A DNA stretch of 64,000 nt, from positions 2,295,191-2,359,190 of the forward strand of contig CP091241.1 of the NCBI GenBank assembly GCA_027627685.1, in the 5' to 3' direction. Positions 19,065-28,776 of this stretch are shown piece after piece. Under the pieces are notes generated by a model. It searched no databases, was not told the origin of the DNA, and saw only the letters and a program-made list of their open reading frames with translations. Origin of the DNA: Hyphomonadaceae bacterium ML37 (GTDB taxonomy: Bacteria; Pseudomonadota; Alphaproteobacteria; Caulobacterales; Maricaulaceae). How positions within the stretch are numbered: position 1 is the first letter of the stretch; each line of letters starts with the position of its first letter. The translations under genes were made by a program, and so were the position numbers.

Positions 19065-20153
19065 TTACTCCGCGGCGCGTTCGATGAGATCGGCCAGCGC
19101 CTCATGCGCCTGGGGCCGGCCGGCGGCGCGGGCCGCAGCGGCGCGCGCGGCGAGAGCTTCGCCGTCCGCCAGCAGCGATTCAAGCCGCTGTGACAGGCTG
19201 TCTGCCGTGAAGTCCGCTTCGGCCATGGCGTCGGCGGCGCCGGCGCGCACCAGGCCTTCAGCGTTCGCCCTCTGGTGATCGTCCATGGCGATGGCCAGCG
19301 GGACCAGAATGGAGGGGCGCCCGATGGCGGCAAGCTCTGACACCGAAGACGCGCCCGCCCGCGAAATCACCAGGTGGGCCGCCGCATAGCGCGCACCCAT
19401 ATCGTCAAAGAAGGGAGAGAGCTCGGCGCGTACGCCCGCTGTTTCATAAACCGAACGCGCCGCGTCCAGGCTTTCGTCGCGGGTCTGCTGCACCACCACC
19501 AGCCGGGCGCGAAGCGCCGCCGGCAGACGCGCGATGGCGGCGGGCACCGTCTCGGACAGGATGCGCGCACCCAGACTGCCGCCCAGCACCAGAAGCCGGA
19601 TCTCGCCATTGTCTGAAGGCGGTGCATAGGGCGTGTCGCGCGCGACCAGCACGGCGGCGCGCACCGGATTGCCGGTGACCGCGTGGCGCGCCTTGCGCGG
19701 CAGGCGGTCGAGGCGGTCAAAGCCCGATGCGACTGTGTGGGCGGATCCAGCGAACAGCCGGTTCACCCGCCCCAGCACCGCGTTCTGCTCATGGATCACG
19801 AAAGGCAGCGCAGAGATGCGCGCCGAGGCCAGCAAGGCGAAAGCCGGATAACCGCCAAATCCGGCGGCCACATCCGGCCCGAACGCTTTCACGATCGCCC
19901 GCGTGGCGCGAAGACCCGCCGCCAGGTCCGCCAGCGCGCCGGGCAGGCGGCGCGGATTGGACTGGAACGGGCTGGCGGCGCGGATCACGCTCACCCCCTC
20001 GCCGGGAAAGCCTTCGGTGTGGCGCGCGCCGCGCGCGTCTGTGACCAGGCGCACCCGCCAGCCCCGCGCGATCAGGGTCTCTGCTGCCGCCCGCGCCGGG
20101 AAGATGTGCCCGCCCGTGCCGCCCGCGGCCATGATGAGGCGCTTGCCGGTCAT
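19065..20153 (-). CDS. murG: Lipid II synthase (MurG glycosyltransferase)
   Basis: The 362-residue GT-B enzyme adds GlcNAc to lipid I on the cytoplasmic face. The first glycine loop is [12 protein letters not shown] (residues 9-20). Other motifs are [19 protein letters not shown], the third glycine loop LGGSLGAR, and the donor-site [23 protein letters not shown]. It overlaps the ftsW stop as ATGA. Confidence 0.97.
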   Translation of the reverse strand: MTGKRLIMAAGGTGGHIFPARAAAETLIARGWRVRLVTDARGARHTEGFPGEGVSVIRAASPFQSNPRRLPGALADLAAGLRATRAIVKAFGPDVAAGFGGYPAFALLASARISALPFVIHEQNAVLGRVNRLFAGSAHTVASGFDRLDRLPRKARHAVTGNPVRAAVLVARDTPYAPPSDNGEIRLLVLGGSLGARILSETVPAAIARLPAALRARLVVVQQTRDESLDAARSVYETAGVRAELSPFFDDMGARYAAAHLVISRAGASSVSELAAIGRPSILVPLAIAMDDHQRANAEGLVRAGAADAMAEADFTADSLSQRLESLLADGEALAARAAAARAAGRPQAHEALADLIERAAE

Positions 20154-21277
20154 GCCGGCGCGCCCACCAGGCGCTGGCGCGTGGGCTGATAGGCGCCGGG
20201 CCGGTGGCGCGTCAGCGCCAGCATCAGCCCGGCCGAGAAGGCCAGCGCCAGCATGGACGAGCCGCCATAGGACAGGAAAGGCAAGGTCATGCCGGTGGAG
20301 GGCGCCAGATCGAGATTGACCGCGATATTGACCAGCGCCTGCAGCGCGAACAGCAGGGCCAGCCCCGCCGTCGCCAGCCGGCCGAACGGATCATTGAGCT
20401 GCATGGCCAGGGTCCAGGCGCGCAGGAACAGGAGCGCGTAAAGGGCGATAATCAGCAACATGGCCAGCGCGCCGAACTCCTCGCCCGCCACTGCGAAAAT
20501 ATAGTCATTATGGGCTTCTGGCAGCACGTGCTTGATGCGCCCCTCGCCAGGCCCGACGCCCCACAGCCCGCCACTGCCGATAGCGTCCAGGGCGATGTCG
20601 GTCTGGTTACGCTGGCCGCCGCCGGACAGGAATGTCGCGACGCGGGTCTGGATATACGGCACGAAATTCACCGCCGCCGCCGCACCCGCCGCCATCCCTG
20701 CGCCCAGCCCGATGGTCCAGCGCCAGGACAATCCGCCAATCCACAGCATGGCAGCGAAAATCAGCGTGATCAGCGCGGTCTGGCCAATATCCGGCTGCAG
20801 TCTCAAAAGCACGGCCGCCACGCCGTAAATCCCCAGCGCCAGCAGCCGCCCGGGTGCAGGCGCCCCGCGATCTTCCTCGGTGAACAGCCAGGCGATGAAC
20901 ACGATGAAGGCCGGCTTGAAGACCTCGCTGGGCTGCAGCGAGAAGCCCGGCAGATGCAGCCAGCGTGTGGAGCCGTTGATGGTCTGGCCTACCGCGAGGA
21001 CCAGGACCAGCAAAACCAGCGATCCCAGCAGCGCCAGACCCGACATCCGCCGCACGCCGGTCAGCGAGAAGGCCGCGGCGGTCATCATGATGACCACGCC
21101 CGCGGCCATAAACATGACCTGACGGCGCAGATAGAAGAAGGGATCAGCGGCGCTGGACACCGCCGGGCTGGCGGCGAAGGCGAGCATGAACCCCATGCCC
21201 AGAAGGCACAGGATCACCCCCAGAAGCGGCTTGTCGATCTCGCGCAGGACCCGTGAATACTGCCGTGTCAGGCTCAT
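20150..21277 (-). CDS. ftsW: SEDS peptidoglycan glycosyltransferase FtsW
   Basis: The 375-residue polytopic protein has about ten predicted membrane segments. The start is ATG 21277 (MSLTRQYSR), overlapping the stop of the murD-position gene as ATGA. SEDS signatures present include GSTRWLHLPGFSLQPSEVFKPAF and the extracytoplasmic GGLWGVGPGEGRIKHVLPEAHNDYIFAV loop. SFLSYGG-type residues (PFLSYGGSSML) lie near the C-terminus. It polymerises septal glycan with its partner FtsI, encoded in the same operon. Confidence 0.96.
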   Translation of the reverse strand: MSLTRQYSRVLREIDKPLLGVILCLLGMGFMLAFAASPAVSSAADPFFYLRRQVMFMAAGVVIMMTAAAFSLTGVRRMSGLALLGSLVLLVLVLAVGQTINGSTRWLHLPGFSLQPSEVFKPAFIVFIAWLFTEEDRGAPAPGRLLALGIYGVAAVLLRLQPDIGQTALITLIFAAMLWIGGLSWRWTIGLGAGMAAGAAAAVNFVPYIQTRVATFLSGGGQRNQTDIALDAIGSGGLWGVGPGEGRIKHVLPEAHNDYIFAVAGEEFGALAMLLIIALYALLFLRAWTLAMQLNDPFGRLATAGLALLFALQALVNIAVNLDLAPSTGMTLPFLSYGGSSMLALAFSAGLMLALTRHRPGAYQPTRQRLVGAPA

Positions 21278-22623
21278 GCCGCGCGCCCCTTCGCGATCAA
21301 TCGCGTCAGTGTGTCCAGCGCAGCCCTGAAGGTCTGGCTGCGCGCCAGTCTCTCCTCTGGACCGCACCGGGTTGACGGAGCGTATAGGATGCGCGCGTCG
21401 GCGCCGGTGAGCGCAGCGGCGTGCAGCGCGCGCGCCAGCGCATCATCCAGACTGTCCGCCTGACGGCAGGCGATCCGCGGCGCCAGACGCCGCGCCGCGC
21501 GCGCATCGGGGCCGGACAGGATCACGCCCTTCAAGGCGTGGGGCAAGGTTTCGGGCAGGTCGGCCGCGTCCAGGCCCGCGTGGGCGATCCACCATATCGG
21601 CGCGGCGCCGGTGAAGCCGGTCAGCGCCGTCTTGGGGTCTTGTGCAGCGCCATAATCAAACACCCGCACGCGGCCCAGGCTCGTCGCCGCGATGCGCCAG
21701 CCCTGCGCGCCGGGAAAGAAGGCCATCGCTGCTTCCAGCGCATCGGGCTCGCCGCCGAGCGCCAGCGCGAGGGCCCCCGCGCCTGCGATCAGTCCTGGCG
21801 CCAGATCGGCCAGACCCGGCCCCGCCGCCTGAAGCGGGCGGCGCGGCGCGCCGGGCCGCGCATCATGCAGGCGCCCGCCCAACAGATAGACACCGTCGCC
21901 CAGCACCATCCGGCCTGAACACGCGATCAGCCGCGCGCGATCCACTCCGCCCCGGCGCAGGGCGGCCAGACGCGCGCCTGCGTCAGGCGCGTCCATGTCC
22001 AGCAGGACCGGGCCGGAGACGCGCTGGGCGAGGGCTTCGAGTTCGGCGGCGCTGATCGTCGCGCCCGCCTTCACCAGCAAGGCGTGAGCGCGGAGGTCTG
22101 GCGCGGCGGCGCACTCGGCGGCGCTGGCGGCGATGAGGGTGATGGACCCGGCGCGCAGCGGCGGCGCGTCGAACAGCGCGGTCCCTGCCCCGCCCCGGCG
22201 CACATCCAGCCCGCATCGGGCCAGGCAGGCTTCAGCCAGCTCCGCCGCTGCGGCCGCCTCATCGCCGCCCAGGACCAGCGCGGCGCGGGCGCCCCTGGCG
22301 CTTTTCAGGGCGCAGCCGAACAATCCCAATTCGGTGAGGACCGGCGTGCCGGTGACCCGGGCCAGCGCCACGGGACCCTTGTCCGGGCCATCGAGGCGGC
22401 TGACATCATCGATCACCAGCGCGGCCAGATCGCCCCAGTCGCGTGTGGACGGATCCTCGATCACCACCCCGGCGCCGCCAGCCGCCGCGCGCACGTCCGC
22501 GTCATCATCCCAGCCCGAGACCGCCATACCGCCGGATGCGAGCGCGCGCGCCATGGCGCGCCCGCGCAAGCCCAGGCCGATCACGGCGGCCCGGCCCTCG
22601 GCGCTGGCGCGAACGGGGATCAT
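21274..22623 (-). CDS. MurD-like protein in the murD position, lacking the ATP-binding P-loop
   Basis: The 449-residue protein lies between mraY and ftsW, where murD (UDP-MurNAc-L-Ala:D-Glu ligase) belongs. The N-terminus matches MurD domain 1 (AVIGLGLRGRAMARALASGG, then WDDD). The stretch TGTPVLTELGLFG (91-103) matches the segment that precedes the P-loop, and the C-terminus (ILYAPSTRCGPEERLARSQTF, 412-432) aligns with the MurD ending. However, where GTNGKSTT should stand the sequence is LVLGGDEAAAAA (116-127). The SPGIP motif, the HNxxN motif and the catalytic Glu/His/Lys blocks are also missing. The frame is open and overlaps both reading neighbours normally (ATGA with ftsW). MurC, MurE and MurF in the same operon keep their P-loops. 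It is either a catalytically dead scaffold or a protein with a new role; a working MurD must be encoded elsewhere (inference). Confidence 0.75.
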   Translation of the reverse strand: MIPVRASAEGRAAVIGLGLRGRAMARALASGGMAVSGWDDDADVRAAAGGAGVVIEDPSTRDWGDLAALVIDDVSRLDGPDKGPVALARVTGTPVLTELGLFGCALKSARGARAALVLGGDEAAAAAELAEACLARCGLDVRRGGAGTALFDAPPLRAGSITLIAASAAECAAAPDLRAHALLVKAGATISAAELEALAQRVSGPVLLDMDAPDAGARLAALRRGGVDRARLIACSGRMVLGDGVYLLGGRLHDARPGAPRRPLQAAGPGLADLAPGLIAGAGALALALGGEPDALEAAMAFFPGAQGWRIAATSLGRVRVFDYGAAQDPKTALTGFTGAAPIWWIAHAGLDAADLPETLPHALKGVILSGPDARAARRLAPRIACRQADSLDDALARALHAAALTGADARILYAPSTRCGPEERLARSQTFRAALDTLTRLIAKGRAA

Positions 22624-22636
22624 GACGCCTCCTTGG

Positions 22637-23737
22637 CTAGCGCAACTTCAGCGTGGACAGACCGATCAGGGCCAGGACGAAGGCGATGATCCAGAACCGC
22701 ACCACGATGGTGGACTCCGCCCAGCCCAGCTTTTCAAAATGGTGGTGGATGGGCGCCATGCGGAAGACGCGCTTGCCGGTCAGCTTGAAGCTGGCCACCT
22801 GCACCATCACCGACACGGCTTCCAGCACGAACAGGCCGCCAATAATGACGAGCACGATCTCGTGCTTGACCGCCACGGCGATGGCCCCGATCGCGCCGCC
22901 CAGCGATAGCGATCCGGTGTCGCCCATGAACACCATGGCCGGGGGCGCGTTGTACCAGAGAAAGCCCAGCCCGGCGCCGATCATGGCCCCGCAGATCACG
23001 GCGAGCTCGCCCGTGCCGGGGGTGAAGTTCAGGAACAGATAGTTGGAATAGACCGAGGACCCGACCATGTAGGCGATCACGCCGAACGCGCCCGCTGCGA
23101 TCATCACCGGCACGATGGCCAGCCCGTCGAGACCGTCGGTGAGGTTGACCGCATTGGAGGCGCCGACAATCACCACCACGCCGAAGGCGAAGAACACCAC
23201 CCCCAGCGGGATCAGCACGTCCTTGAAGAAGGGTACGGCCACCGAGGTGGAGAAATCGTCCGGCGTGTTGGGCGCGCCATCGAGCAATTGCACCATCCAG
23301 AACACTGCGATCAGCGCCACCACGCCCTGAAGCGCCAGCTTGCCCTTGCCCGAAAGGCCGTGATGGGAGCGCTTGGTCACCTTGCGCCAGTCATCAAGAA
23401 AGCCGATCGCGCCATAGCCGGCGGTCACGAACATCACCACCCACAGATAGGCGTTGGACAGATCGCCCCAGAGCAGCGTGCCCGTCACGATGCCGGTCAG
23501 GATGATGAACCCGCCCATGGTGGGCGTGCCGGCCTTGGTCAGCACATGGCTTTCAGGGCCGTCATCGCGGATGGGCTGGGAGCCCTGCTTTCTCAGCCAG
23601 CCGATGAAGGGCATGCCCACCACCAGCGCCACGACGAAGGCCGTCATCAGCGCCGCGCCGGTGCGGAAGGTGAGGTAGTTGAGGACGTTGAACAGGGTGA
23701 ATTGTTCGGCGAGCGGGGACAGCAACAGGTACAGCAT
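22637..23737 (-). CDS. mraY: Phospho-MurNAc-pentapeptide transferase
   Basis: The 366-residue membrane enzyme has ten predicted helices and makes lipid I from UDP-MurNAc-pentapeptide and undecaprenyl phosphate. Family motifs are PTMGG (residues 72-76), the Asp pair in [19 protein letters not shown] with a Mg ligand Asp, VFMGDTGSL, and the [10 protein letters not shown] loop. It lies seven bases after murF and thirteen before the MurD-like gene. Confidence 0.97.
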   Translation of the reverse strand: MLYLLLSPLAEQFTLFNVLNYLTFRTGAALMTAFVVALVVGMPFIGWLRKQGSQPIRDDGPESHVLTKAGTPTMGGFIILTGIVTGTLLWGDLSNAYLWVVMFVTAGYGAIGFLDDWRKVTKRSHHGLSGKGKLALQGVVALIAVFWMVQLLDGAPNTPDDFSTSVAVPFFKDVLIPLGVVFFAFGVVVIVGASNAVNLTDGLDGLAIVPVMIAAGAFGVIAYMVGSSVYSNYLFLNFTPGTGELAVICGAMIGAGLGFLWYNAPPAMVFMGDTGSLSLGGAIGAIAVAVKHEIVLVIIGGLFVLEAVSVMVQVASFKLTGKRVFRMAPIHHHFEKLGWAESTIVVRFWIIAFVLALIGLSTLKLR

Positions 23738-23744
23738 GGGGCGT

Positions 23745-25154
23745 TCAGGCCTGTGTTGGGGCGCCGGCGCGCGCGGTTTTCAGGGCGGCGGCGATCCTGT
23801 GAACGCCGGAGGCATTGGAGCCTTTGATCAGCACGACATCCCCCTCGCGCGCCAGTGCGTCCAGCTGTTCAATGCCAGCGCTCCAGTCAGCAGCGTGAAC
23901 CGCTTCGACCCGAGAGGGCAACGCCTCCAAAAGCGCGCCCATGCCTTTGCCGACGCCGATCACGGTGCTGACGCCCGCCTCGGCCAGTGGTTCGGCGAGC
24001 GCGGCATGCAGCGCAGGCGCATCCGGGCCCAATTCGAGCATTTCGCCCAGCACCGCGATGCGGCGCGCACCCGCGGACGGGGTGCGCGAAGACAGGCTGG
24101 CGAACGCCGCGCGCATGGAGGCGGGGTTGGCGTTATAGCTGTCATCAATCAGCGTCAGGGCGCGCCCGTCGGCGAGCTTGACGTCAAAGCGCGCGCCCCG
24201 GCCCGCCTGCGGCGTCAGCTGCGCCAGCACATCCAGCGTGAACTCCGGGGCGATGCCGACCGCGAACGCCGCGGCCGCCACGCCCGCCGCATTCACCGCC
24301 TGATGGGCGCCGGGCTGGTTGAGGCGGAAGGGCAGGACCTTGCCCGCCACGTCCATCTCGCCCGATCCGCCCTCGCCGTCGGGCGTGTAATGGACCACCC
24401 GCACCGCCGCGCCGCGCGCCATGCCGAAATCGAGCAGGAAGGCGGCGCGGGATGTGCGCGCCGCTGCCGCCAGCCGGGCGGCATGCTCGCCGTCAGCCGG
24501 GATCACCGTCACGCCTTCAACTTCCAGCCCGGTGAAGATCTCCGCCTTCGCGTCAGCAATCGCGTCCATCGAGCCGAGATTTTCCAGATGCGCCGGCGCA
24601 ATGGCGGTGATCAGCGCCACATAGGGGCGCACCTGCGCCGACAGCGCCGCAATCTCGCCGGCATGGTTCATGCCCATCTCGAAAACGGCGGCCTGCGTGG
24701 CCTGCGGCATGCGCGCCAGGGTCAGCGGCACGCCCCAGTGATTATTATAGCTCGCCACGCTCCAGTGGGCCGGACCGGCGGCGCGCAGCACGGCGGCCAG
24801 CGCCTCTTTCACACTGGTCTTGCCCACCGAGCCTGTGACCCCGATGCGCAACGCGCCCGAGCGCAGGCGCGCGCCCTGACCCAGCGCCTGCAGAGCCGCC
24901 AGCGTGTCATCGACCACCAGGCGCGGACCGTCACAGCAATCGGCGCGCGAGACGAGGACCGCACTGGCGCCCTTGTCCAGGGCGCCTTGCGCAAACTCAT
25001 GCCCGTCGCGGGCGTCTTGCAGCGCCACGAACAGATCGCCGGGCGCCAGCGTGCGGGTGTCGATGGACACGCCGGTGGCGGTCCAGCCCCCATCGCTCAG
25101 GCGCCCGCCTGTGGCCAGGGCGGCGTCAGCAGCGGTCCACAGCGGCGCGGTCAT
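23745..25154 (-). CDS. murF: UDP-MurNAc-tripeptide-D-Ala-D-Ala ligase
   Basis: The 469-residue Mur ligase adds the D-Ala-D-Ala dipeptide made by Ddl. The P-loop is [13 protein letters not shown] (105-117). Other motifs are the [11 protein letters not shown] substrate segment, [21 protein letters not shown], the [11 protein letters not shown] motif in the C-terminal domain, and GEMLELG. It overlaps the murE stop as ATGA. Confidence 0.97.
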   Translation of the reverse strand: MTAPLWTAADAALATGGRLSDGGWTATGVSIDTRTLAPGDLFVALQDARDGHEFAQGALDKGASAVLVSRADCCDGPRLVVDDTLAALQALGQGARLRSGALRIGVTGSVGKTSVKEALAAVLRAAGPAHWSVASYNNHWGVPLTLARMPQATQAAVFEMGMNHAGEIAALSAQVRPYVALITAIAPAHLENLGSMDAIADAKAEIFTGLEVEGVTVIPADGEHAARLAAAARTSRAAFLLDFGMARGAAVRVVHYTPDGEGGSGEMDVAGKVLPFRLNQPGAHQAVNAAGVAAAAFAVGIAPEFTLDVLAQLTPQAGRGARFDVKLADGRALTLIDDSYNANPASMRAAFASLSSRTPSAGARRIAVLGEMLELGPDAPALHAALAEPLAEAGVSTVIGVGKGMGALLEALPSRVEAVHAADWSAGIEQLDALAREGDVVLIKGSNASGVHRIAAALKTARAGAPTQA

Positions 25155-26611
25155 GAGGGGCTCTCCAGCTCTTGCAGCAGGCGCGTGACGATGGCCGGCT
25201 CGTCAAACGGAATGATGCGGCCGCCGACAATCTGTCCAGTCTCGTGCCCCTTGCCCGCGATCAGCAGCGTGTCGCCAGCCTCCAGCATGGCGATCCCGGC
25301 GCGGATCGCGCTCTCACGGTCGCCGATCTCCTGCGCGCCCGGACAGGCCGACAGGATCGCCGCGCGGATCGCCGCCGGCTCTTCGCTGCGCGGATTATCG
25401 TCGGTGACGATGCACACATCGGCCTGCTGCGCCGCCACGGCGCCCATCTTGGCGCGCTTGGAGGGATCGCGGTCGCCGCCTGCGCCAAACACCAGAATGA
25501 TGCGCCCGCGCGTATGCGGCCGCGCCGCGCGCAAGAGCTTGTCGAGGCCGTCGGGCGTGTGGGCGTAATCGAGCAGGATCGGCGCGCCGTCTCGGGTGGC
25601 GCCCGCCTGTTGCAGCCGCCCGGCCACACCGGACAGGTTCTCCAGCGCGGCGAAGGCTGCGCCGGCGTCCACCCCGGATGCAATCGCCATCACCGCTGCG
25701 CCCAGCGCATTGGCGGTCTGGAACTCGCCGATCAGCGGCAACTCGATTACGTCCTCCTCGCCCAGCCAGGCAAAGCGCACGAGCTGGCTGGCCGGGCGCG
25801 GCGTGATTTCACGCACCGCCAGATCCCGGCCGCGCCAGCCCAGCGTCATGACCTCCAGCCCGGCGGCCAGCGCCGTCTGTTCGACCCGCGCCGACCAGTC
25901 TGAATCCATGTTAATCACCGCCTGCCCGCCAGACGGCGTCAGCGCAGTGAAGAGCCGCATCTTGGCGGCGAAATAGTCTTCAAAGTCCGGGTGATAATCG
26001 AGATGGTCCTGGGTCAGGTTCGTAAACGCGCTGACCGATACCCGTACGCCATCCATGCGCCGCTGCTTGAGCCCGTGCGACGACGCCTCCATGGCCAGAT
26101 GCGTCACCCCCTCGCCCGCCAGCGCGTCCAGCGCGGCGTGCAGCGCGATGGCGTCAGGCGTGGTGTAGCCCACCTCCGTGCGCCCGGCCTCGCGCGTCAC
26201 GCCCAGCGTGCCCAGCGCCGCCGCGCTGATGCCCGCCGACGCCCAGATCTGCCGCAGAAACTCCACCGTGGAGCTTTTGCCATTGGTGCCGGTCACGGCA
26301 GAGATGTGTTCAGGCTGGCGCGGATAGAAGTTCGCCGCGATCGCCGCCAGCGCCCCTGCGGGATCATCGGTCTCGATCACCGGGACCGGCGCGGATGTTC
26401 CGCGCGGCGCGAGCACACAGGCGGCGCCGTTCTCGACAGCAGCGTTGATGAACTGGCGCCCGTCAACGCGCACGCCGGGCAGCGCCGCGAACAGATCGCC
26501 GGACGACACCCTGCGGCTGTCCAAGGCGAGGCCGCTGATCCTCAGATCCTGCGCGCCGTGCGGCGCGGCGAGGCCTTCGGGCAGGAGATCGGCGAGCGCG
26601 CGGGTCATCAT
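25151..26611 (-). CDS. murE: UDP-MurNAc-L-Ala-D-Glu:meso-diaminopimelate ligase
   Basis: The 486-residue ligase adds the third stem residue. The P-loop is TGTNGKSST (107-115). The substrate loop TTPDA and EASSHGL are present, as is the NLTQDHLDYH block. The DDNPRSEEP motif in domain 3 is the signature of the enzyme form that takes meso-diaminopimelate rather than lysine, so the wall is predicted to be DAP-type. It overlaps the ftsI stop as ATGA. Confidence 0.97.
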   Translation of the reverse strand: MMTRALADLLPEGLAAPHGAQDLRISGLALDSRRVSSGDLFAALPGVRVDGRQFINAAVENGAACVLAPRGTSAPVPVIETDDPAGALAAIAANFYPRQPEHISAVTGTNGKSSTVEFLRQIWASAGISAAALGTLGVTREAGRTEVGYTTPDAIALHAALDALAGEGVTHLAMEASSHGLKQRRMDGVRVSVSAFTNLTQDHLDYHPDFEDYFAAKMRLFTALTPSGGQAVINMDSDWSARVEQTALAAGLEVMTLGWRGRDLAVREITPRPASQLVRFAWLGEEDVIELPLIGEFQTANALGAAVMAIASGVDAGAAFAALENLSGVAGRLQQAGATRDGAPILLDYAHTPDGLDKLLRAARPHTRGRIILVFGAGGDRDPSKRAKMGAVAAQQADVCIVTDDNPRSEEPAAIRAAILSACPGAQEIGDRESAIRAGIAMLEAGDTLLIAGKGHETGQIVGGRIIPFDEPAIVTRLLQELESPS

Positions 26612-28443
26612 TGCGGCTCCCCGGACGTGAGGACAACCGGTTCTTCGGCCGGCACGACCGGGCGGGCGCGCGGCGCGAACAGGGCGGCTACCTGCTCGGC
26701 GCGGGCGGACGGATCGGCGTCACGGCGGCGCAGCTCCAGCACCCCTGCCAGCTGGCGCAGAATGTCCCCGGCGGCGGGCGCCGCGTTCCAGCCGGCCGTG
26801 GCAAAGCCATGGGTCGCGCGGCTGGGGCGCGGACGGTCAAACGTCACGGTCAGCACATATTGCGGATCGTCGAAGGGGAACACCGCCACAAACGTCGTTA
26901 CCCGGTGATCGCGGTCATAGCCGCCGGGACCGGCCTGCAGCGCCGTGCCGGTCTTGCCGGCCACAGCCAGACCCTCCACGTCGGGGCCGCCAGCCTGAGA
27001 ACGGGCGACCGTCTCGCGCATCACGGCCAGCACCTGGGCGGCGGTGCGCGCGCTCATCACCGGATCGCCCGCAATGATCTCGCCCGGCGCCACGGGGCGC
27101 AGGGTCGGCGGCACGTAGACGCCGCCATTGGCCAGCGCCGCATAGGCGGCGGTCAGCGACAGCGGCGTCACCGCCAGACCGTGGCCGAAGGCCGCGGTCA
27201 TGGTCTCGCTGGGGCCCCAGTTGCGCGGCATGCGCGGGCGGGCGCTTTCGGACAATTCCAGCGGCGGGCGCTCGTGCAGGCGCAGGCTTTCATAGAAGGG
27301 GCGCAGTGTCTCGGCGCCCATCTGCCGGGCCATCAGGGCCGAGCCGATATTGGACGAGTGGATGATCACCTCGCGCGCGGTCAGCACGCGCCGCTGGCCC
27401 CTGAAATCGTCGATGGTGTGACCGCCCGCAAGCCGCAGAGGGCTGCGCACGTCAAACGTGTCATCCAGCGACACCAGCCCGCTTTCCAGCCCGGCGGCCA
27501 GCGCCAGCGGCTTGAACACCGAGCCCAGCTCGTACACGCCCACGCTGGCGCGGTTGAAGCGCGGATCGACGCCATCGGCGGCGGAGGCTCGCACCTCGGT
27601 GTAACGGTTCACGTCATAATCAGGCAGCGAGGCCATGGCGATGATCTCGCCGGTGCCCACGCGCATCAGGATCGCGGCCGCGCCCTGGGCCTGATGGCGC
27701 GCCATGTGCTCGGCCAGCACGCTCTCGATCCGGTGCTGGGCGGTGAGGTCGATGGAGAGGGCGACGGGACGGCCCGACGGATCATTCAGTTCGGCGTCGA
27801 ACGCCAGCTCGGCGCCGGACAGCCCGCGCATTTCGCGTCCGGCATAGCCGATGACATGAGCCGCCGCGCTCTGGCGCGGATAGATGCGGCCGGGCTGGGT
27901 CTCGAAATACACGCCGGGCAGTCCGAGATGGTGGATGGACTGGCGCGCGCGCGGCGTCAGACCATCCGCGATGGGGATGAAGCGGTGGCGCGCCCGCATG
28001 CGCGAGGCCATCCGCTCCGCGTCGATATCCGGCAGGACGCTCTGCAGGCGCGCCACAGTCTCGTCGACCAGCTCGCGCGGGATGTGCTGGCCGTCAGCAT
28101 AGGCGGCATGGAAATCGAGGGTGGAGGCCAGCACCTGGCCATGACGGTCGGTCAGCGCGGCGCGGCGCACCGTGACGTCGCCTGCCGCTTGCAGCTCCGC
28201 CGCATTGGACGCGCCGGACAGAAGCGACACCTCGACTGCGCGCGCCGCCGCGATCACGAAGCCCGCAGCCAGGACCATCCCGGCGATGCGCAGACGGCCG
28301 CGCTGGCGCGCATCCTGCCCGGCCCGTCCGCCCGCCACATGGACCTGACGCGACATGCCCGCAGGGGCGCGCTCGCCGGGCGCCGTGCGGCGCGGCTGGG
28401 TGCGGACTGTGATCGCCCGGATTTTCCTGCGCCAGGAGCCCAT
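26608..28443 (-). CDS. ftsI: Septal peptidoglycan transpeptidase FtsI (PBP3, class B)
   Basis: The 611-residue protein has a long basic cytoplasmic tail (1-50), one membrane anchor (about 52-70), a pedestal domain and a transpeptidase domain. The penicillin-binding motifs are intact: S308-V-F-K311 (nucleophile Ser308), S363-S-N365, and K497-T-G499. It cross-links septal glycan made by FtsW. Its ATG directly follows the ftsL stop. The cytoplasmic tail is longer than in E. coli, a common alphaproteobacterial feature. Confidence 0.96.
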   Translation of the reverse strand: MGSWRRKIRAITVRTQPRRTAPGERAPAGMSRQVHVAGGRAGQDARQRGRLRIAGMVLAAGFVIAAARAVEVSLLSGASNAAELQAAGDVTVRRAALTDRHGQVLASTLDFHAAYADGQHIPRELVDETVARLQSVLPDIDAERMASRMRARHRFIPIADGLTPRARQSIHHLGLPGVYFETQPGRIYPRQSAAAHVIGYAGREMRGLSGAELAFDAELNDPSGRPVALSIDLTAQHRIESVLAEHMARHQAQGAAAILMRVGTGEIIAMASLPDYDVNRYTEVRASAADGVDPRFNRASVGVYELGSVFKPLALAAGLESGLVSLDDTFDVRSPLRLAGGHTIDDFRGQRRVLTAREVIIHSSNIGSALMARQMGAETLRPFYESLRLHERPPLELSESARPRMPRNWGPSETMTAAFGHGLAVTPLSLTAAYAALANGGVYVPPTLRPVAPGEIIAGDPVMSARTAAQVLAVMRETVARSQAGGPDVEGLAVAGKTGTALQAGPGGYDRDHRVTTFVAVFPFDDPQYVLTVTFDRPRPSRATHGFATAGWNAAPAAGDILRQLAGVLELRRRDADPSARAEQVAALFAPRARPVVPAEEPVVLTSGEPQ

Positions 28444-28776
28444 TTACCGCCGGATCGCCTCCCGATAGGCCGTCTGCACCGGCTCGCCGGGGACGGAGGG
28501 CGCCACGCGCGGCAGCTCGCTGAAGATGATTTCCTGATCATGGCGCACCGGCTCGAAGCCCAGGTAGATGCGCGCCAGGCGGCGCAGGTTTTCATGATCT
28601 TCCTGCAGTGCGATCTCGGCCTCCAGCGCGCTGATCCGCCCGCGCTCGCGCGCCAGGTCGGCCTGCAGCTCGGCCAGCCTCTGCTGGTCGCTGGCGGCGC
28701 CGGTCTTGGCCACAAAGAGCGCCGCGAGCAGGGCGACCGCGACCAGGAAAGCAACAAAATTGACCAGGCGGATCAT
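28444..28776 (-). CDS. ftsL: Cell division protein FtsL
   Basis: The small bitopic protein has 110 residues, with a membrane segment at about 5-24 and a coiled-coil heptad region at about 29-65 ([16 protein letters not shown]...). This is the FtsL layout that pairs with FtsB and FtsQ to activate FtsWI. Identification rests on size, topology and position between rsmH and ftsI. Its start overlaps the rsmH stop as ATGA. Confidence 0.9.
   Translation of the reverse strand: MIRLVNFVAFLVAVALLAALFVAKTGAASDQQRLAELQADLARERGRISALEAEIALQEDHENLRRLARIYLGFEPVRHDQEIIFSELPRVAPSVPGEPVQTAYREAIRR

Noticed and set aside
21274-22623. The MurD-like gene as a frameshifted pseudogene
   Set aside because: The frame is open over normal length, both termini align with MurD and both gene junctions are intact; the motif loss is by substitution, not by a frame break.
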